DNA of 64,000 nucleotides from Sabellastarte sp. h YS-2021 (lineage: Eukaryota; Annelida; Polychaeta; Sabellida; Sabellidae): assembly GCA_964017235.1 (NCBI GenBank), contig OZ024930.1, positions 30,012,614 through 30,076,613 on the forward strand, written 5' to 3'. Positions 11,136 to 22,480 of the stretch are shown piece after piece. A program made the position numbers and the translations under genes. How positions within the stretch are numbered: the first letter of the stretch is position 1; each line of letters begins with the position of its first letter. Under the pieces are notes generated by a model. That model made no database searches and had not been told where the DNA came from. It was given only the letters and a program-made list of their open reading frames with translations.

Positions 11136-13352
11136 TTAAAGGGTTATTACACCCCAAAAACAAAAAGCCTTTAAAATATTTATTATAATATGGTAAATTA
11201 TTTCCCCAAACAGAATTTTAAAACACAGCTTAATTACTGAGTAATAAGCAATTAAAGAAAATACACCTTTGCCATATATGGCAAAACTGAGCCCAAGCCA
11301 CGAAAATTGCCGAGTGTACTGGTGTAGTAGTGGGTGTGTGCACTGACATCATGATGGCCCATGTATTTTCTCTGTTTTATGCACTGGTAAGTCATTCAGA
11401 TATAGAAGTGTAGATTTACTTGAAATTGCCTCATTTAAAAACTGAGAAAGAGAACCAAGATACTATACATACTGTGCTTTATCATGGTCTTATGTTTTAG
11501 CCTGTAAAAAGATTAAATTACCAGACAAAATGATGAGAAAAGCAATAAAACTGACCCATTAATTGTGGTGATTTTACTACCACAGTTAACACAGAGAGAA
11601 TTGTAAGAAAGGATATGGGATGTATGTTTAATAGTGTTTACTATACTTACTATATAAAAAGTACATTAAGGGTGACCTAACAAGAAAGTGTATTTTGCAG
11701 TTTATAAACATTCTGTTATCAGATTTGTGTGTGTGCTTCAAGGTATCAAAGACTCCCAGTATAGTTCAGTACAGTACTGGCAAGTGTTTTTTTCCATGTT
11801 TATCACACACACTGTGTGACCAGCTGAACAAAACATCATTTTGTTCCTGTATGTCATGGTTTGATGTGGAATATTGAAAATATACTGGTCATTTTGGTCA
11901 GGTTATAAGCATGATAAGGATATTTAGGAGTCTTATAATTTTTACTGTTCTGTATATTTCATAGGTGGGACCAATAGCATGGGTGATTCTAAAGTTATAT
12001 AAAGTATATCTTATTTATAAATTTATATAAAAGTTATTACCAGTATATATGAATTTAAGTAAGTACATTGCAGTAATACCACAAATAATCATTTTCATCC
12101 AAATCAAATTCGCCCAATTTTGTTTGTAGGGTCAGTATCTATCCAAAATATTTCCACCTAAGTGAATTTTTACTGCAATATGAAAATTAGACATTTTACC
12201 CTAAAGAAATTTTTGCTTAAAATTAGAGTTTAAAAGTGAATGTCTAGCATGTATCCTTATCCAATTTAGTTATACATTTCACACATACATGTGTTGATAG
12301 TATGAGATAATATTTAGTAATAATTTATTTAATAATAAATATTGACCTTCACCACATAGGACATGATTTAAAAACAGATAAGAAAAAATTATAGTATGAA
12401 ACTGCTCATTTCTCAAAACCTAGCAATGTCATATGACCATCAATAATTCAACCCAGATGTGTTCCATTTTCTTCCATAACCTTATTTTTATCTGAAGAAA
12501 TACTGAGGAAAATTCAGATGTCTGAATCTACTTTGCAAATTTTTAAAAGGGGCCAAAACTGGACAAAATAACTGCTTGTCATATACAAATCCTTTTCACA
12601 TATTTATTTCAATGGCCATTGAGTATTCATATATTTTATTATTTCAATGAAAATAACAAAAATATAATCAAATTCACTGCAAAAATCTTTTTACAATGCT
12701 CTTCCCATTGCACAACACTTCTAAAACATTACAAATTGATATATTACTTGCTAAACTTTTTCCCTTTTGTACTTGCATCTAAATTTTTCTCTTTTTTGCA
12801 TCTGGTAGTTTTGAAGTTAGTAAATCATCTAATTTTCATCTTCACTAAACATTTGTTCAATTATGTTAATAACATAACATTGTTATATCACTATTTATGA
12901 AGAATATGCCCTGCTGTATCTTTCTACTTGTAATCATTCAGTACTCTATGTAAAGTTATCCTGTTTTTAAATACTTAAAAAGGGCCAGTTTTTAGTTTTC
13001 TTCCTTGTGACATATATCTTAAACATTCATTATGATAAAAAAATACTTTTAAATTCAATGATCCTGAAAGTAAGACATATATACTATACTAAACACAGAC
13101 ATATATTGAGATAGACTATAGCCAGATTCTCTAGTGGGGCACTGCTGACGTAAGAGCACCGGCTCACTGGTGAATTTGCCGAAGTGAGGATTGTGTACTG
13201 TTACCTTGACAGGCCTGTAATAAAAGTCATTTTATAAAGTGTGTGGTTTGTTTTGAGAGGTCTAACTATGGGCAATGTATATAAATACATTAGTTGAGTT
13301 GATTGCAAGAAAAAAAAGATATAGTAAATTTTGGAGGATAGTAACCCTTTAA
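11136..13352 (-). mobile_element. TTAA-flanked 2.2-kb TIR element, copy 2 (inverted)
   Basis: Runs from TTAA-AGGGTTATTACACCCC to GGATAGTAACCC-TTTAA. End to end it is the reverse complement of 6749-8962 with scattered substitutions and small indels, including the same 18-bp palindrome at 11268-11285. The longest internal frame (12619-12900) is in AT-rich sequence and has no recognisable domain. TTAA at each end supports an independent insertion rather than a simple inverted duplication, because duplication of flanking DNA is not seen. Confidence 0.8.
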
Positions 13353-13609
13353 AGAATAGTCAGTGTTTGATTCAAGCTCTGGAACTAATGGTTCAAAGAC
13401 TTGAAATTCAGTTGAGGGAAAATCAACGTACACCAACCAGTACATGCAGACAAGAATCAACAAATCCAGATACCTGCTGAAGTATTGCATATCTTCTGTG
13501 TAACAGTGAAGGTGTCTATAAAACCTTATTTCCACAGCAGTAATAAATCAGAATGGGGAGAGGTAGCCTTGATAAAGGTGCAAGTGTCTTTTTAATTAGG
13601 GAAAACTTT

Positions 13610-13815
13610 TGGGAAAACTTCCAGATAATGAAATTTTAGTTTAATACAATGTACTCATGAATATATATACTGGCTTTTACATTAGCATACTGCTAAGACA
13701 GCGATGAACTTTTATCTTCTAACATATATGAGTGCTTTATGAATACCAAATATCTGTGTACATGTTTAACAAAGATGAGGTACAAATTCGAGCCTTAAGC
13801 AAGGCCAGGGTATGG
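13610..13815 (+). repeat. Dispersed repeat ending in GCCTTAAGCAAGG
   Basis: Order of landmarks: 'agataatgaaattttagtt', 'tactggcttttacattagc', 'gctttatgaatacca', 'atctgtgtacatgttt' and 'gagccttaagcaaggc'. The same order recurs at 54550-54745 and, on the minus strand, at 56440-56590. Class unknown. Confidence 0.55.
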
Positions 13816-14397
13816 GGGTGAACACCAAAACATTAGTTATTACCTTCTAGATACCAGATTTCTTTACAGAAACCTTATACAATTAACGGGATTTTCTATT
13901 CTACTGACACTCTAATGAAGTCAGGTCATTTCCTTTCCACGATGTGATGTAGCATGATGCTGATTACCCCATCCAAAGCTGATTTAATGAGAAACATATC
14001 CATGTGAGAAAAGCATACATGAATCGGGTATTATCTCAAGGTGCAAATAGGATGTTTCAGTGACTTGTTTCATGGCCCCGTCTTACTTTTCCGTATGGTC
14101 ATATGTACATATTTGCTTTCCACTCCGTGACCTCTTCCGTATGACATCAAAAACTGGTATTTGTATCTGTGGGGTGCCGGGTGAAGAATAAATCACCCAG
14201 AATATGCACCCCTTCACCCCTCCAGAGTTGATATTTTAGTAGCTCTTGAGAAGGGTAAAAGCAGGTATTTGATACATTTTAAAAAAACCACCCTGAATGG
14301 CTATTGTTTTTAGAGAAGAGTCAAATGACAACAAAGGCGTTCAAATGCAAATTCCAGTAACTCTCACTACAGATGTCCTACCTAAGTACAATTTCCC
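13816..14397. other. Gene-free stretch, nothing recognised
   Basis: No supported feature. Slightly more GC-rich than its surroundings near 14090-14220. Confidence 0.5.
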
Positions 14398-15085
14398 TGT
14401 GTGGTGTAGCTTGACCGTGACCTGTATTCACAAAGATTCTTAGAATTACACTTAAGTCTAAGAAAAATTCTATGCTAAGAATTTTCGTGTTCTTAGAATA
14501 AAATCCTATTCACAAAACAATTTTAGCTAAGAATAATTCTAAGAATAGAAGTAAAAGGAAACGTACGCAATTCTTAGAATTTTTCTCAGACTAAATGTAA
14601 TTCTAAGAAAACTTCTAAGATTGCAGATCTTGGCTTTTTTGAAGAGAAAGTTAGACATTTTTGAAATAATTTAAAGAGGCTGCATTTCAGTACACTACAC
14701 ACAACGGACAGCTTAATATGTAACACTCTGTTCTGAATGTCGATTTGCAATCAGTTGCTGCACTATAATCACCAAAACAACAATATTTTCTTAAGTTAAG
14801 CATGCTATGTGACAGTCTTGGATTTAAATCAATTCTTAGAATATTTTAAGAATAACAATCTTTGTGAATAGCAAATTCTTATTCTTAGAATTTTTTCTAA
14901 GAAAAATTCTAAGAATAAGAATCTTTGTGCATACAGGCCCAGGTCCTGTCTGATCATTGAAATTAAGCAGCACTGCTCTTGGTTAGTACTTGAATGGGTG
15001 ACTGTCTGAGTTCTGGGCCAGGCATGGGCAGATACAAAGTGACTCAGGTGATCACTTAAATGGTGGTCCTGTAGCAATTCAAACA
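14398..15085 (+). mobile_element. 5S-rRNA-derived SINE, split by a MITE
   Basis: The outer parts (14398-14420 and 14938-15085) together resemble 5S rRNA. The left part reads 'gtgtggtgtagcttgaccgtga'. The right part reads 'tctgatcattgaaattaag' and then a 'cttggttagtacttgaatgggtgactg' segment that corresponds to the 5S internal control region. A 517-bp MITE occupies the gap. The tail with 'gatcacttaaatggtggtcctg' is also found at 23915-24060. This is the only copy in the window that keeps a recognisable 5S 5' portion. Confidence 0.7.
14421..14937. mobile_element. MITE with CCTGTATNCACAAAGATTCTTA ends
   Basis: The left end reads CCTGTATTCACAAAGATTCT and the right end is its inverted counterpart (…AATCTTTGTGCATACAGG). 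The interior near both ends repeats 'ttcttagaattttt' in both orientations, giving strong foldback potential. No reading frame is present. It sits inside a 5S-derived SINE, so it is younger than that SINE. The related family at 47074-47616 shares the CCTGTATT start. Confidence 0.75.
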
Positions 15086-16320
15086 GAACAAGGTGCTAGC
15101 AATCAATCAACCTATATAAATACTACAGATCTCAGTGCCAGCAAAGTGGAAGCTAATTATTGAAGCTTTATTACCTTCCTAGTAATAATCAATATAAATA
15201 CGTGTATACTCCTCCACAGTAATTTGGCAAGTTTGGTAATTTCGCACAGCTCAAACACAAAATCATTAATGTACTTACTGTTGCTTGGGATCGTAGTATG
15301 GCACATGCCTAAACTTGGCACAAAACAGAACACAGATTTCCGAATGACAATTGGTTGCCATTGGTACCACTCATAAATTCAGAGAATATACCATACCTTA
15401 TAACGTTGAGGCGATGACAGAAATATTTTTGACAGAAATAAATTAAATATATTTGAGAATTTCCCAATGCAGATTTTGAGTTTGAGCTAAGTTGGAGCTC
15501 TGATATCATGTAAGAATTTAAGAATCATCACCCCATGAAAAGCACTGTAAAAAGTCAATTCACTGGATTTTACTGGGAAAGTAAAGTGCCTTCAGTTATA
15601 CATTGCTCTTTATGAAAAGCACCCAACTTACTGGCTCTTTAGTTGACTTTTGTGCTTCTGCATTTAACTGGCACCCAGCCAATCATATTAAGCTAGCAGT
15701 AGCTCAATGCTGTATTGGTGATCTTGACTGGTTAATATTTACTGTTCAGTTTATGTTTGTGCTAATTTAAGGTTTCTGGCAAATGACTCCATGGACCAGT
15801 GTAGTTATAAAGAATTCAGATATTTCAAAACAAAATTGTATTTTACTGATGAATAAAATAGATACATCCAGCTAATATCACTGATTCAAAATTGTGATAT
15901 GTAAGCTGTATGTTGATTGGTTTAGAGTCAATTTGGCTCTGGTTTCAAGTCCAAACTGTATTATCGCTCCTTCAAATTCTTCAAAAAGGCCAAATGCTTT
16001 TATCTTTTTGTATATAAAGAACAATCATAATTTGTGATTGGGTTAATGCATATTTTAATCAAAAGGATTTTACCATATGACAAAAAAGGCACAAATAGGG
16101 TATTTTGTTTAAATTGTGCCAATGTATAATGGGGAGTCTGTATAATCCTCCTAGGTATTGAAACAGCACTGTATGTGATTTGCACTGATCTAGATGTGCA
16201 TACTCAAAACAAATATTTAAGCAGGCACTGATGCCAGCCCAAATATTAACTAGATCTATTGGCACTTAGTCTGTGTCTCCATTTGTGCAAACTTGCATCT
16301 TGCAACAACATCATGTTTCT
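15086..16320. other. Gene-free stretch with a faint old repeat
   Basis: No gene recognised. The segment around 15640-16060 weakly resembles, on the minus strand, the AAATATGCATTG dispersed family ('aatgcatattttaatc' near 16046). Confidence 0.4.
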
Positions 16321-16324
16321 ACTT

Positions 16325-16918
16325 CAGGGGCCGTATTCACAAAAGGGATCAAGCTCAAAATTGAGTAAAATTGGATTAGGATAAAATTTGAATTCACTAA
16401 GAAGTTGAGCTTAATTTCTTAGGCTAAGTCAGGGACTTAAATTTTAGACTTTTTCTTTTGTTAAGTCCTGCAATTAAATGAATTTTACAAAGCGTGACTT
16501 AGCTTAATCCAAGCTTAACTTATAACCACAATGGTTTTCTATGTCATATGACCCTTTTAGAGGTGACATTTATCCCATGTTTAGCTCATTTCATCTTTGA
16601 AAAAAATGCTGTTTTGCAATGGAAAGCCTTGTAATCACATAAATATGCACGAAGACTAATTTATGGAAGTGTGCTATATATTTATTCTTTATTCTCGGGC
16701 ATTTCAAATTTTGAAATGAGAAAAATATATGGCGGCCATATTTAAGTCTTTGTTTGCAAAAGTTAAACCCACTCCTGTGTAGACTTAACTAAAGCCTAGG
16801 CTTAGCAACTTTGTGAAAACATCTAAGTCCAAGGCCACAGACTTAGCCTCATTTTAAGACAAAAGTCTTAACTTCAAGACTAAGTCCCGACTAAGTCCTT
16901 TTGTGAAACCGACCCCTG
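16325..16918 (+). mobile_element. MITE, CAGGGGCCG family, copy 1
   Basis: The 594-bp unit begins CAGGGGCCGTATTCACAAAA and ends with the inverted form (…TTTTGTGAAACCGACCCCTG). Subterminal zones are built from repeats of 'aagtcc/ggactta' and 'ttaagc'. The centre (about 16515-16750) holds 'aaccacaatggttttct' through 'ggcggccatatttaagtc' and is shared with the copies at 44087-44677 and 47074-47616. It has no ORF. CAGGG-type ends occur in hAT-like elements, but I see no 8-bp target duplication, so the superfamily is open. Confidence 0.8.
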
Positions 16919-17079
16919 ACCACTGATGCATCCTTGGTCAAGTTGTTTAATGTTTACAATTTAAAAGAAGGCTTGAACTGTGAACCGTTCCTTGCCTTTT
17001 GTATATAGTCTTCTGTGCTGTTACCTTCTGTGTGCAATACGTACAAATTATTTGTAAATAAATAAAGAAAAAAGTCAGG

Positions 17080-17290
17080 AGACTCGATCTGGATCTGGAT
17101 AATCTTTGCAGCAATGGATAGACACCCACCTTGCATGAAAATATGACCCAGATATATAGTTTTTGAATTATGCATATGGACAGAAAAACAAACAAACAGA
17201 CAAACAGAGCTGACTACAATTACTCACCCTCCCCTTCGGTGGGTGAGGGTGAAAGATTTTTAAGCGCGAGCTCTAGTGAGGCTTGTCACT
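17080..17290 (+). repeat. Dispersed repeat of the CTCC..GGAGGT family joined to a SINE-tail fragment
   Basis: Contains 'gatctggatctggataatctt', then 'acaaacaaacagacaaacag', then a 'cctccccttcggtgggtgag' hairpin-like terminus. It is followed by 'tttttaagcgcgagctctag', which matches the tail of the 5S-SINE copies. Confidence 0.45.
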
Positions 17291-18299
17291 CGCAAAATTG
17301 TTATTGAAACACTATGGAAACCTAAAATACCAATTGTACTATGAATATCAAGTCTCAAACTACTGCATGGGAACATACCCTACAAGTATAAGTTTGTCAG
17401 TAAACAAACAAACCACAAACAGTAATAAACAAGAGATAGCGAACAACTGAATATAGAGGTTATCACAAAGCCACATGGGGAAAGATATATTTGATGATTT
17501 TTTTTTGTTATTACAGAATGGTGCAATTCTCTGGAACCTGGGTGATAATAGAGTGAATTCGCTGAGCTCATTACCACCAGGCCACAAAACATGACTAGAA
17601 TTACAATTATTTGGGGGTTTGCATTAACTAACCAAAGAATCAGAACCTTTTCTCCATTCTTATAATAATAGCACACATGCTGAATTCTACTCCATTTACT
17701 TTAACGTAATTCAAAGTTTATTCTTTCATTATAAAAGAATAGTTTTCAATATATAGTCCCAGATTGCCTTCAACTTAAACTCATTTTATTGGTTTTGTTC
17801 CAAAGGAAGCTCTTAAGTGCAGTAAACCATAAGTGATAAACTCTTTGTTTTTAGAATGATCCAAAATCAGGGATCAAAAACTGACATTTAACCTTCACTT
17901 TGGATGCATTTATTGTTCTTAAATTGCATTAGTCTGACCTTAAACTATTTTATATACTTATAATGCCTAAAATTATATACTTTTCACTTTATATTGTGAT
18001 ATGAAGCTATTTCCCTTAACAAATATGAGAGGAAATGTAATGAATAGCTAACTAACAGAAAGTCATCATCTGACAACATTAACTCAAAGTCAATTACAGG
18101 AGATCTTTATTATTATTATGATTATTATCATTATTATTATATTAAGACAATGAATATGTGATCTAATGTATTTGATTTTGGTATTTGTCATTTACTTTTT
18201 ATTTAAAGTAACTTATAAGTCCATATAGGGCTGGGTATTACTGTGGCCACTGACTGGACACGGTGTGTAACCAAAAATAACAGTAGGATGGTAGTAGGA
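17291..18299. other. Gene-free stretch with an ATT microsatellite
   Basis: No gene recognised. A short (ATT)n-type run lies at about 18109-18142. Confidence 0.5.
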
Positions 18300-18612
18300 C
18301 AAGAGTAGTCTAAACATGTGTCCCCCAGAGACAACCTGCATTAACCTCCACTCACCTTATATAGTCGTTGCACTAATGTGTTACACCGAAACACAACCGA
18401 GTCAAAACCTTATATTAACCGTGGACCACACCTTCAGTTACTGTTTGAAAAAATATATCTGCAGAAGGTCACAGTTACAAATTCAAAGGTGGAAATTTTA
18501 AAAATTTTGAAACTTCCGAAGGGTGCTCAAGAAATGGAATGGCGGGCCACTATACCACAAGTTTGTATTCGGGGGTCAGATAGTAGTTAAAGGACAGGGG
18601 TGTTTTGTCTAA
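18300..18612 (+). mobile_element. Degenerate copy of the TTCACACTACAGG MITE
   Basis: Matches the interior of the better preserved element at 29173-29607: 'ccgagtcaaaaccttatat', 'gtggaccacacc', 'agttactg', 'aattttgaaacttcc' and 'aaaggacaggggtgttt' occur in the same order. The terminal inverted repeats cannot be recognised here. Confidence 0.6.
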
Positions 18613-18764
18613 AAAAACTTGTTCAAAAACTACAGCTTGGAATTAGTAAATCCAAATGACCAAAACACACATTGTTAATTTATGTGTAATATAAGATGAA
18701 TTTATTTGTTTGAATATATAGCCTGACACAAGTTCACCACATTAACAGATTTTGTAAACAGGAA

Positions 18765-18950
18765 GGGGACCATGGTGGCACAGTGTTAACACACTCGCCT
18801 CTCATCTCTGACATAGGAGTTGGTCATGGTTTACAGTACAGCACCTTGACCAACTGTATGTAGTGGTTTTGCCCACCCTTCTAACTACCTGTCACAATAT
18901 AACCAATACATGGGCACTAGGTGTGATGTAAAACACTGAATAAACCCTTA
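18765..18950 (+). mobile_element. tRNA-derived SINE copy, internally deleted
   Basis: The head reads 'gggaccatggtggcacagtg', as in the 24307 and 51669 copies. The tRNA B-box zone is lost by a deletion, and the body continues with 'caccttgaccaactgtatgt' and 'gatgtaaaacac'. Confidence 0.6.
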
Positions 18951-19148
18951 CAGCAGAGTCTTGTTTTCTTGTAAAAGCAATCCTGATTGGTTGCAGATTA
19001 AATTTATAGTTTACTTCCTGTTTCTGCCAATGTAAGTCATTTGCTGAATTAAGAAGCCAAGAACTATGTTTGAATTTATATCTCTATATAAATTTCTGTA
19101 ATGATGCAGAGAGTTTGGAACTTATTTGATTTTTATCTTTGCAAAATG

Positions 19149-19212
19149 TTTACCTTCTTACTTACTTACTTACTCAATGAATTACTTACTGAGTTACTTA
19201 CTTACTTACTTT
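19149..19212. repeat. (CTTA)n microsatellite
   Basis: Two runs of CTTA repeats, interrupted by 'caatgaattactt', at the left edge of a dispersed repeat. Confidence 0.8.
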
Positions 19213-19395
19213 CATATTTATATACAGAGTGTGAGCTGGATCTTTCCCAAAATTAGTCACTATTTTCTTTGGTGAGGTCGTACCAGCATAAAATATCTCC
19301 AAAAGATGAGTAAACTGTTCCTTTTTTTGGAATATTCACAAACACAGACAGACAGACAAACAGTCAATAACACAACCTCCTTAGTTGAGGTAAAT
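19213..19395 (+). repeat. Dispersed repeat of the CTCC..GGAGGT family
   Basis: Contains 'agtgtgagctggatctttcc', 'acagacagacaaacag' and the terminus 'acctccttagttgaggtaa'. Confidence 0.55.
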
Positions 19396-19697
19396 AAGTA
19401 ACTGAAGATGTAACACAAATACACATTTACCAAAACCTAAAGTAAGCCTGTGTAGCTGAAGCAGCTCAGCCTAATGGAAAACCTAATTTGCCAAATAAAT
19501 GACAACATTGATTTGTCACATGATGGTGTTAATTTGTTTAACCTTTGATTTAATTGCTGTTACATATACGCCAATAGGAATGGCACAAATTTCTCCTTTT
19601 TTTCTTGACAAGACACTAGACTTTTTCATTAACTTATTTAATTTCTTCTTGCCACTAGAAATGATGACATAATCTTGAACACACAATTTACCTAGAC

Positions 19698-19960
19698 CAA
19701 GGAGGTTATGTTTTAGGTGGTGTTTGTTCTTTCGTTTCTATACCTGTTTGCAAAATAACCTGAAAAATTATGTACCGATATTTATGAAATTTTTAGGAAA
19801 TGTTGACAAAGACCCCAGAAACAAATGATTACATTTTAGTGGTGATCCAGATGACTGTCTGTATCATTGAACTCATAATCAATATTGGAGGTGTTCCAGG
19901 CCTTGGCCAATGTATGCAATATGCAAGTGTTCTTATTTCAAAGGTATTTCCTTTGGCTTT
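19698..19960 (-). repeat. Dispersed repeat of the CTCC..GGAGGT family (minus)
   Basis: Begins 'ccaaggaggttatgttttag' (reverse complement of the usual terminus), then 'tgtttgttctttcgtttct', then the body. The open frame at 19800-19991 lies across it and has no support as a gene. Confidence 0.5.
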
Positions 19961-20129
19961 CCATCTGATAAAAGAGAACCTCTCTAAATGAAAATAGTGT
20001 TGTATCATCCTTGGTGTGTACAGACAAGCTTAGGGAATGTCACATCAGTTTCATTTCTGTAATTGTATCAGCTCAATGACATGTGCTTTCAAAAGGAAAG
20101 CTACCCTAAAGGTATATATACAGATACAT

Positions 20130-20360
20130 ATTTTTAAATTTTACTGTTCCTCGCAGTAACTTGGTACAACTTTAAATCAAAAACCTTATATATACTTGTT
20201 TTAAGTGTAGCTATGTGGATTTTTTGATCAAAATATGCATTGACACAAACAGCCTTCTAATGATTTATATCCCATATTTGTATCTGACATAGTTAATAAA
20301 TACTCACAAAAATCGTACTTGTTGACCCATTTATAATGCTAATTATCCATGATAAGGGGC
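20130..20360 (+). repeat. Old dispersed repeat (AAATATGCATTG family)
   Basis: Carries 'caaaatatgcattgacacaa' and the downstream 'aatgctaattat' seen also near 52720. No boundaries. Confidence 0.4.
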
Positions 20361-21410
20361 AACGTTGAAAACAAAATAATTACCTGGTCTGTATGTGACC
20401 TAGTATTTAAGTCAATACATTGTGTGCTGGTTAATAATAGTCTGAACAATTAGCTAGCAGCTCTAAGAGGTTTTGTATCTCAGCCTGACCTTGCATAAAA
20501 CAGGTGGTAGTTGTTTGTTAGTTGTTGGCCAATGGTTTGCACTGCAGTTCAAGATGATCAGCGCATATGCACTTGATTCCTCCAGACATGGGCAATTTGT
20601 CAAAAGTGACATTATAAAGAAAATTAGTCGAATTAACTATATCATTTCACAGCATAAAATCACTGGTAATGCAATTTAATCAGATATTCCTAGTATAATC
20701 ATATTTCAGATATTAATATATGTTTATTGTGAATAAAAACTGACAGAAATCTAGCAATCTGGTTTTGTTATAAAAATTTGCCAACTGTTAGTTGCATCAA
20801 CTTTACACCCTATTTTGTGACATCTCCAATTCTGTGTTAATCAAATCTACACTTTATTTTTGTGTCACTCTGCCCAGAAGTTGATGCATGGTAATGTTGG
20901 ATGAATAAGTGATAGAACTTGCAAACTACTCTAAAGTTCAATAAACTATGTTGATGATTAAACTTCATTACCACTTATATCATTATTAACCTGAGTAAAA
21001 AGTCGCTTTATATTCTGTCCAGACCTCCCATTTATTCATCCATTTATCTTTGCTCCTTCCTTTGTCAAATTCTGTTATGTCACTTCCATCTTACACCCCC
21101 ATTGTGGTAAGTAGTAGGATGCTTTCGGCATAACTCATTAATAGATCCTCTGGGGTAACTTGGTGACAAAGGATTAAATTATGCACAACAATTCAATCAG
21201 TAAAGTATTCCTGTCTTCAATATGACCTCAGGGGCTGGGTGCTAAAGTATGATTATCATTGTTTATCATAGCAGTTTTAATTCCATAACACGCTAGTTCC
21301 ACAGTTGTGAGAATGCCTACAGTTCCACTTACATTTGCCTTCGGGAGAAAACTAGTGGAAGTCATCTATCTATTTACTCATGAAGGTTAGGTAGCACATT
21401 TGGAAACACT
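20361..21410. other. Gene-free stretch, nothing recognised
   Basis: No supported feature. Confidence 0.5.
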
Positions 21411-21414
21411 TTTC

Positions 21415-21600
21415 TTTTTATCTCCACCAAAGAGATATTATCTTTATAACCATCAGCACGATTACGCAAATACTGCTGGTTGGAAATTCTTGAAAAAATT
21501 CGAAAAAGGCGGCCTTGGTCCTACTTTGATCCCATTAAAGTTTGAGATTGATCTGGATCACGGCTTGGATACAAAAACAAATATCCCAATTTTCATATTT
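21415..21600 (-). repeat. Dispersed repeat of the CTCC..GGAGGT family (minus)
   Basis: 'ctccaccaaagagatatt' followed by 'ttggtcctactttgatccca' and 'gagattgatctggatcacgg' follow the family order on the minus strand. Confidence 0.4.
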
Positions 21601-21888
21601 ACATGTACTTATTGTTATGTGTCTTGGGGGATGCATGTGCTCTCTGAATGTTCTTGTTTTTAAATATCTTTTAAAACCTTACAGTTTAAACTTTGATGCA
21701 ACTTATCTTACTGGTAACGCAATTATCTTAATGGTGCTCCTGACTAATCTTAAAGGTGTTATAACAAATTGTTTACAATCTTCTATAAAAATGAGTCTAG
21801 TGACTTTGTCTTAAGAGAAGGCAAGTTCTACCAGTCTCCAAAATCTTCCAAATACTCCACAAGAGTAACAGTTTAAGGGATTAATATA

Positions 21889-22380
21889 TTGAGTCATCTT
21901 TATGGGTCTTACCATGAGCATGTTTTAAGACTTATATTTTTGGTCAAAACAGCTTTTCCATCACACGACTTATCTTTTCATGCAGGACAATCAATTTTTT
22001 GTCAGTTTTATGCCACAACACAATCAGTTATAGCAACCTCAAAAATTATAAATCATTGGAAGCCTTATGATAAGTCGTACTGGCCTCTCTTACATTCCAC
22101 TGTACTGGTTAGAACACACAGAGGTCATACAATTTTTGTGGTTTCAGTAGGCTGTAGTCTATCCATTGAGGATGTACAGCATTCCATGGCTTGCAAAGTG
22201 AGTTGCATGTACAGAGCAGGTGAATGTTGCAGCACCCTTCCCAGCCATGCCCTTATGGCCGAAGTGTATGTCACTCAAAAATATCTACAGAATACTCGCA
22301 TTTCACTTTCGTGTCACTTACAAGTTGACTTTTTCCTGTGGCCAGCACATAGGAACACATGGGATGTAAGAGAAGCTTAA
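21889..22380 (+). other. Unexplained 163-codon open frame
   Basis: This is the longest open frame outside the retrotransposon, in a locally less AT-rich patch. The first codon used would be TTG, with no ATG nearby that keeps most of the frame. I recognise no domain. The product would be rich in Cys, His and Ser without regular spacing, and has no signal peptide or clear membrane segment. It could be a chance opening, a fragment of a decayed element, or an exon. The continuation 22390-22480 is also less AT-rich than average. I do not call it a gene. Confidence 0.2.
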
Positions 22381-22480
22381 TAACAAATGGAAATGGTAAA
22401 GTCACTCTTCGACCAAGTGGTCCACAATGGTATGAAGCGACTGCTTCTCCTCCCCAAGCAGGAGATGCCAGTCTGTCACA

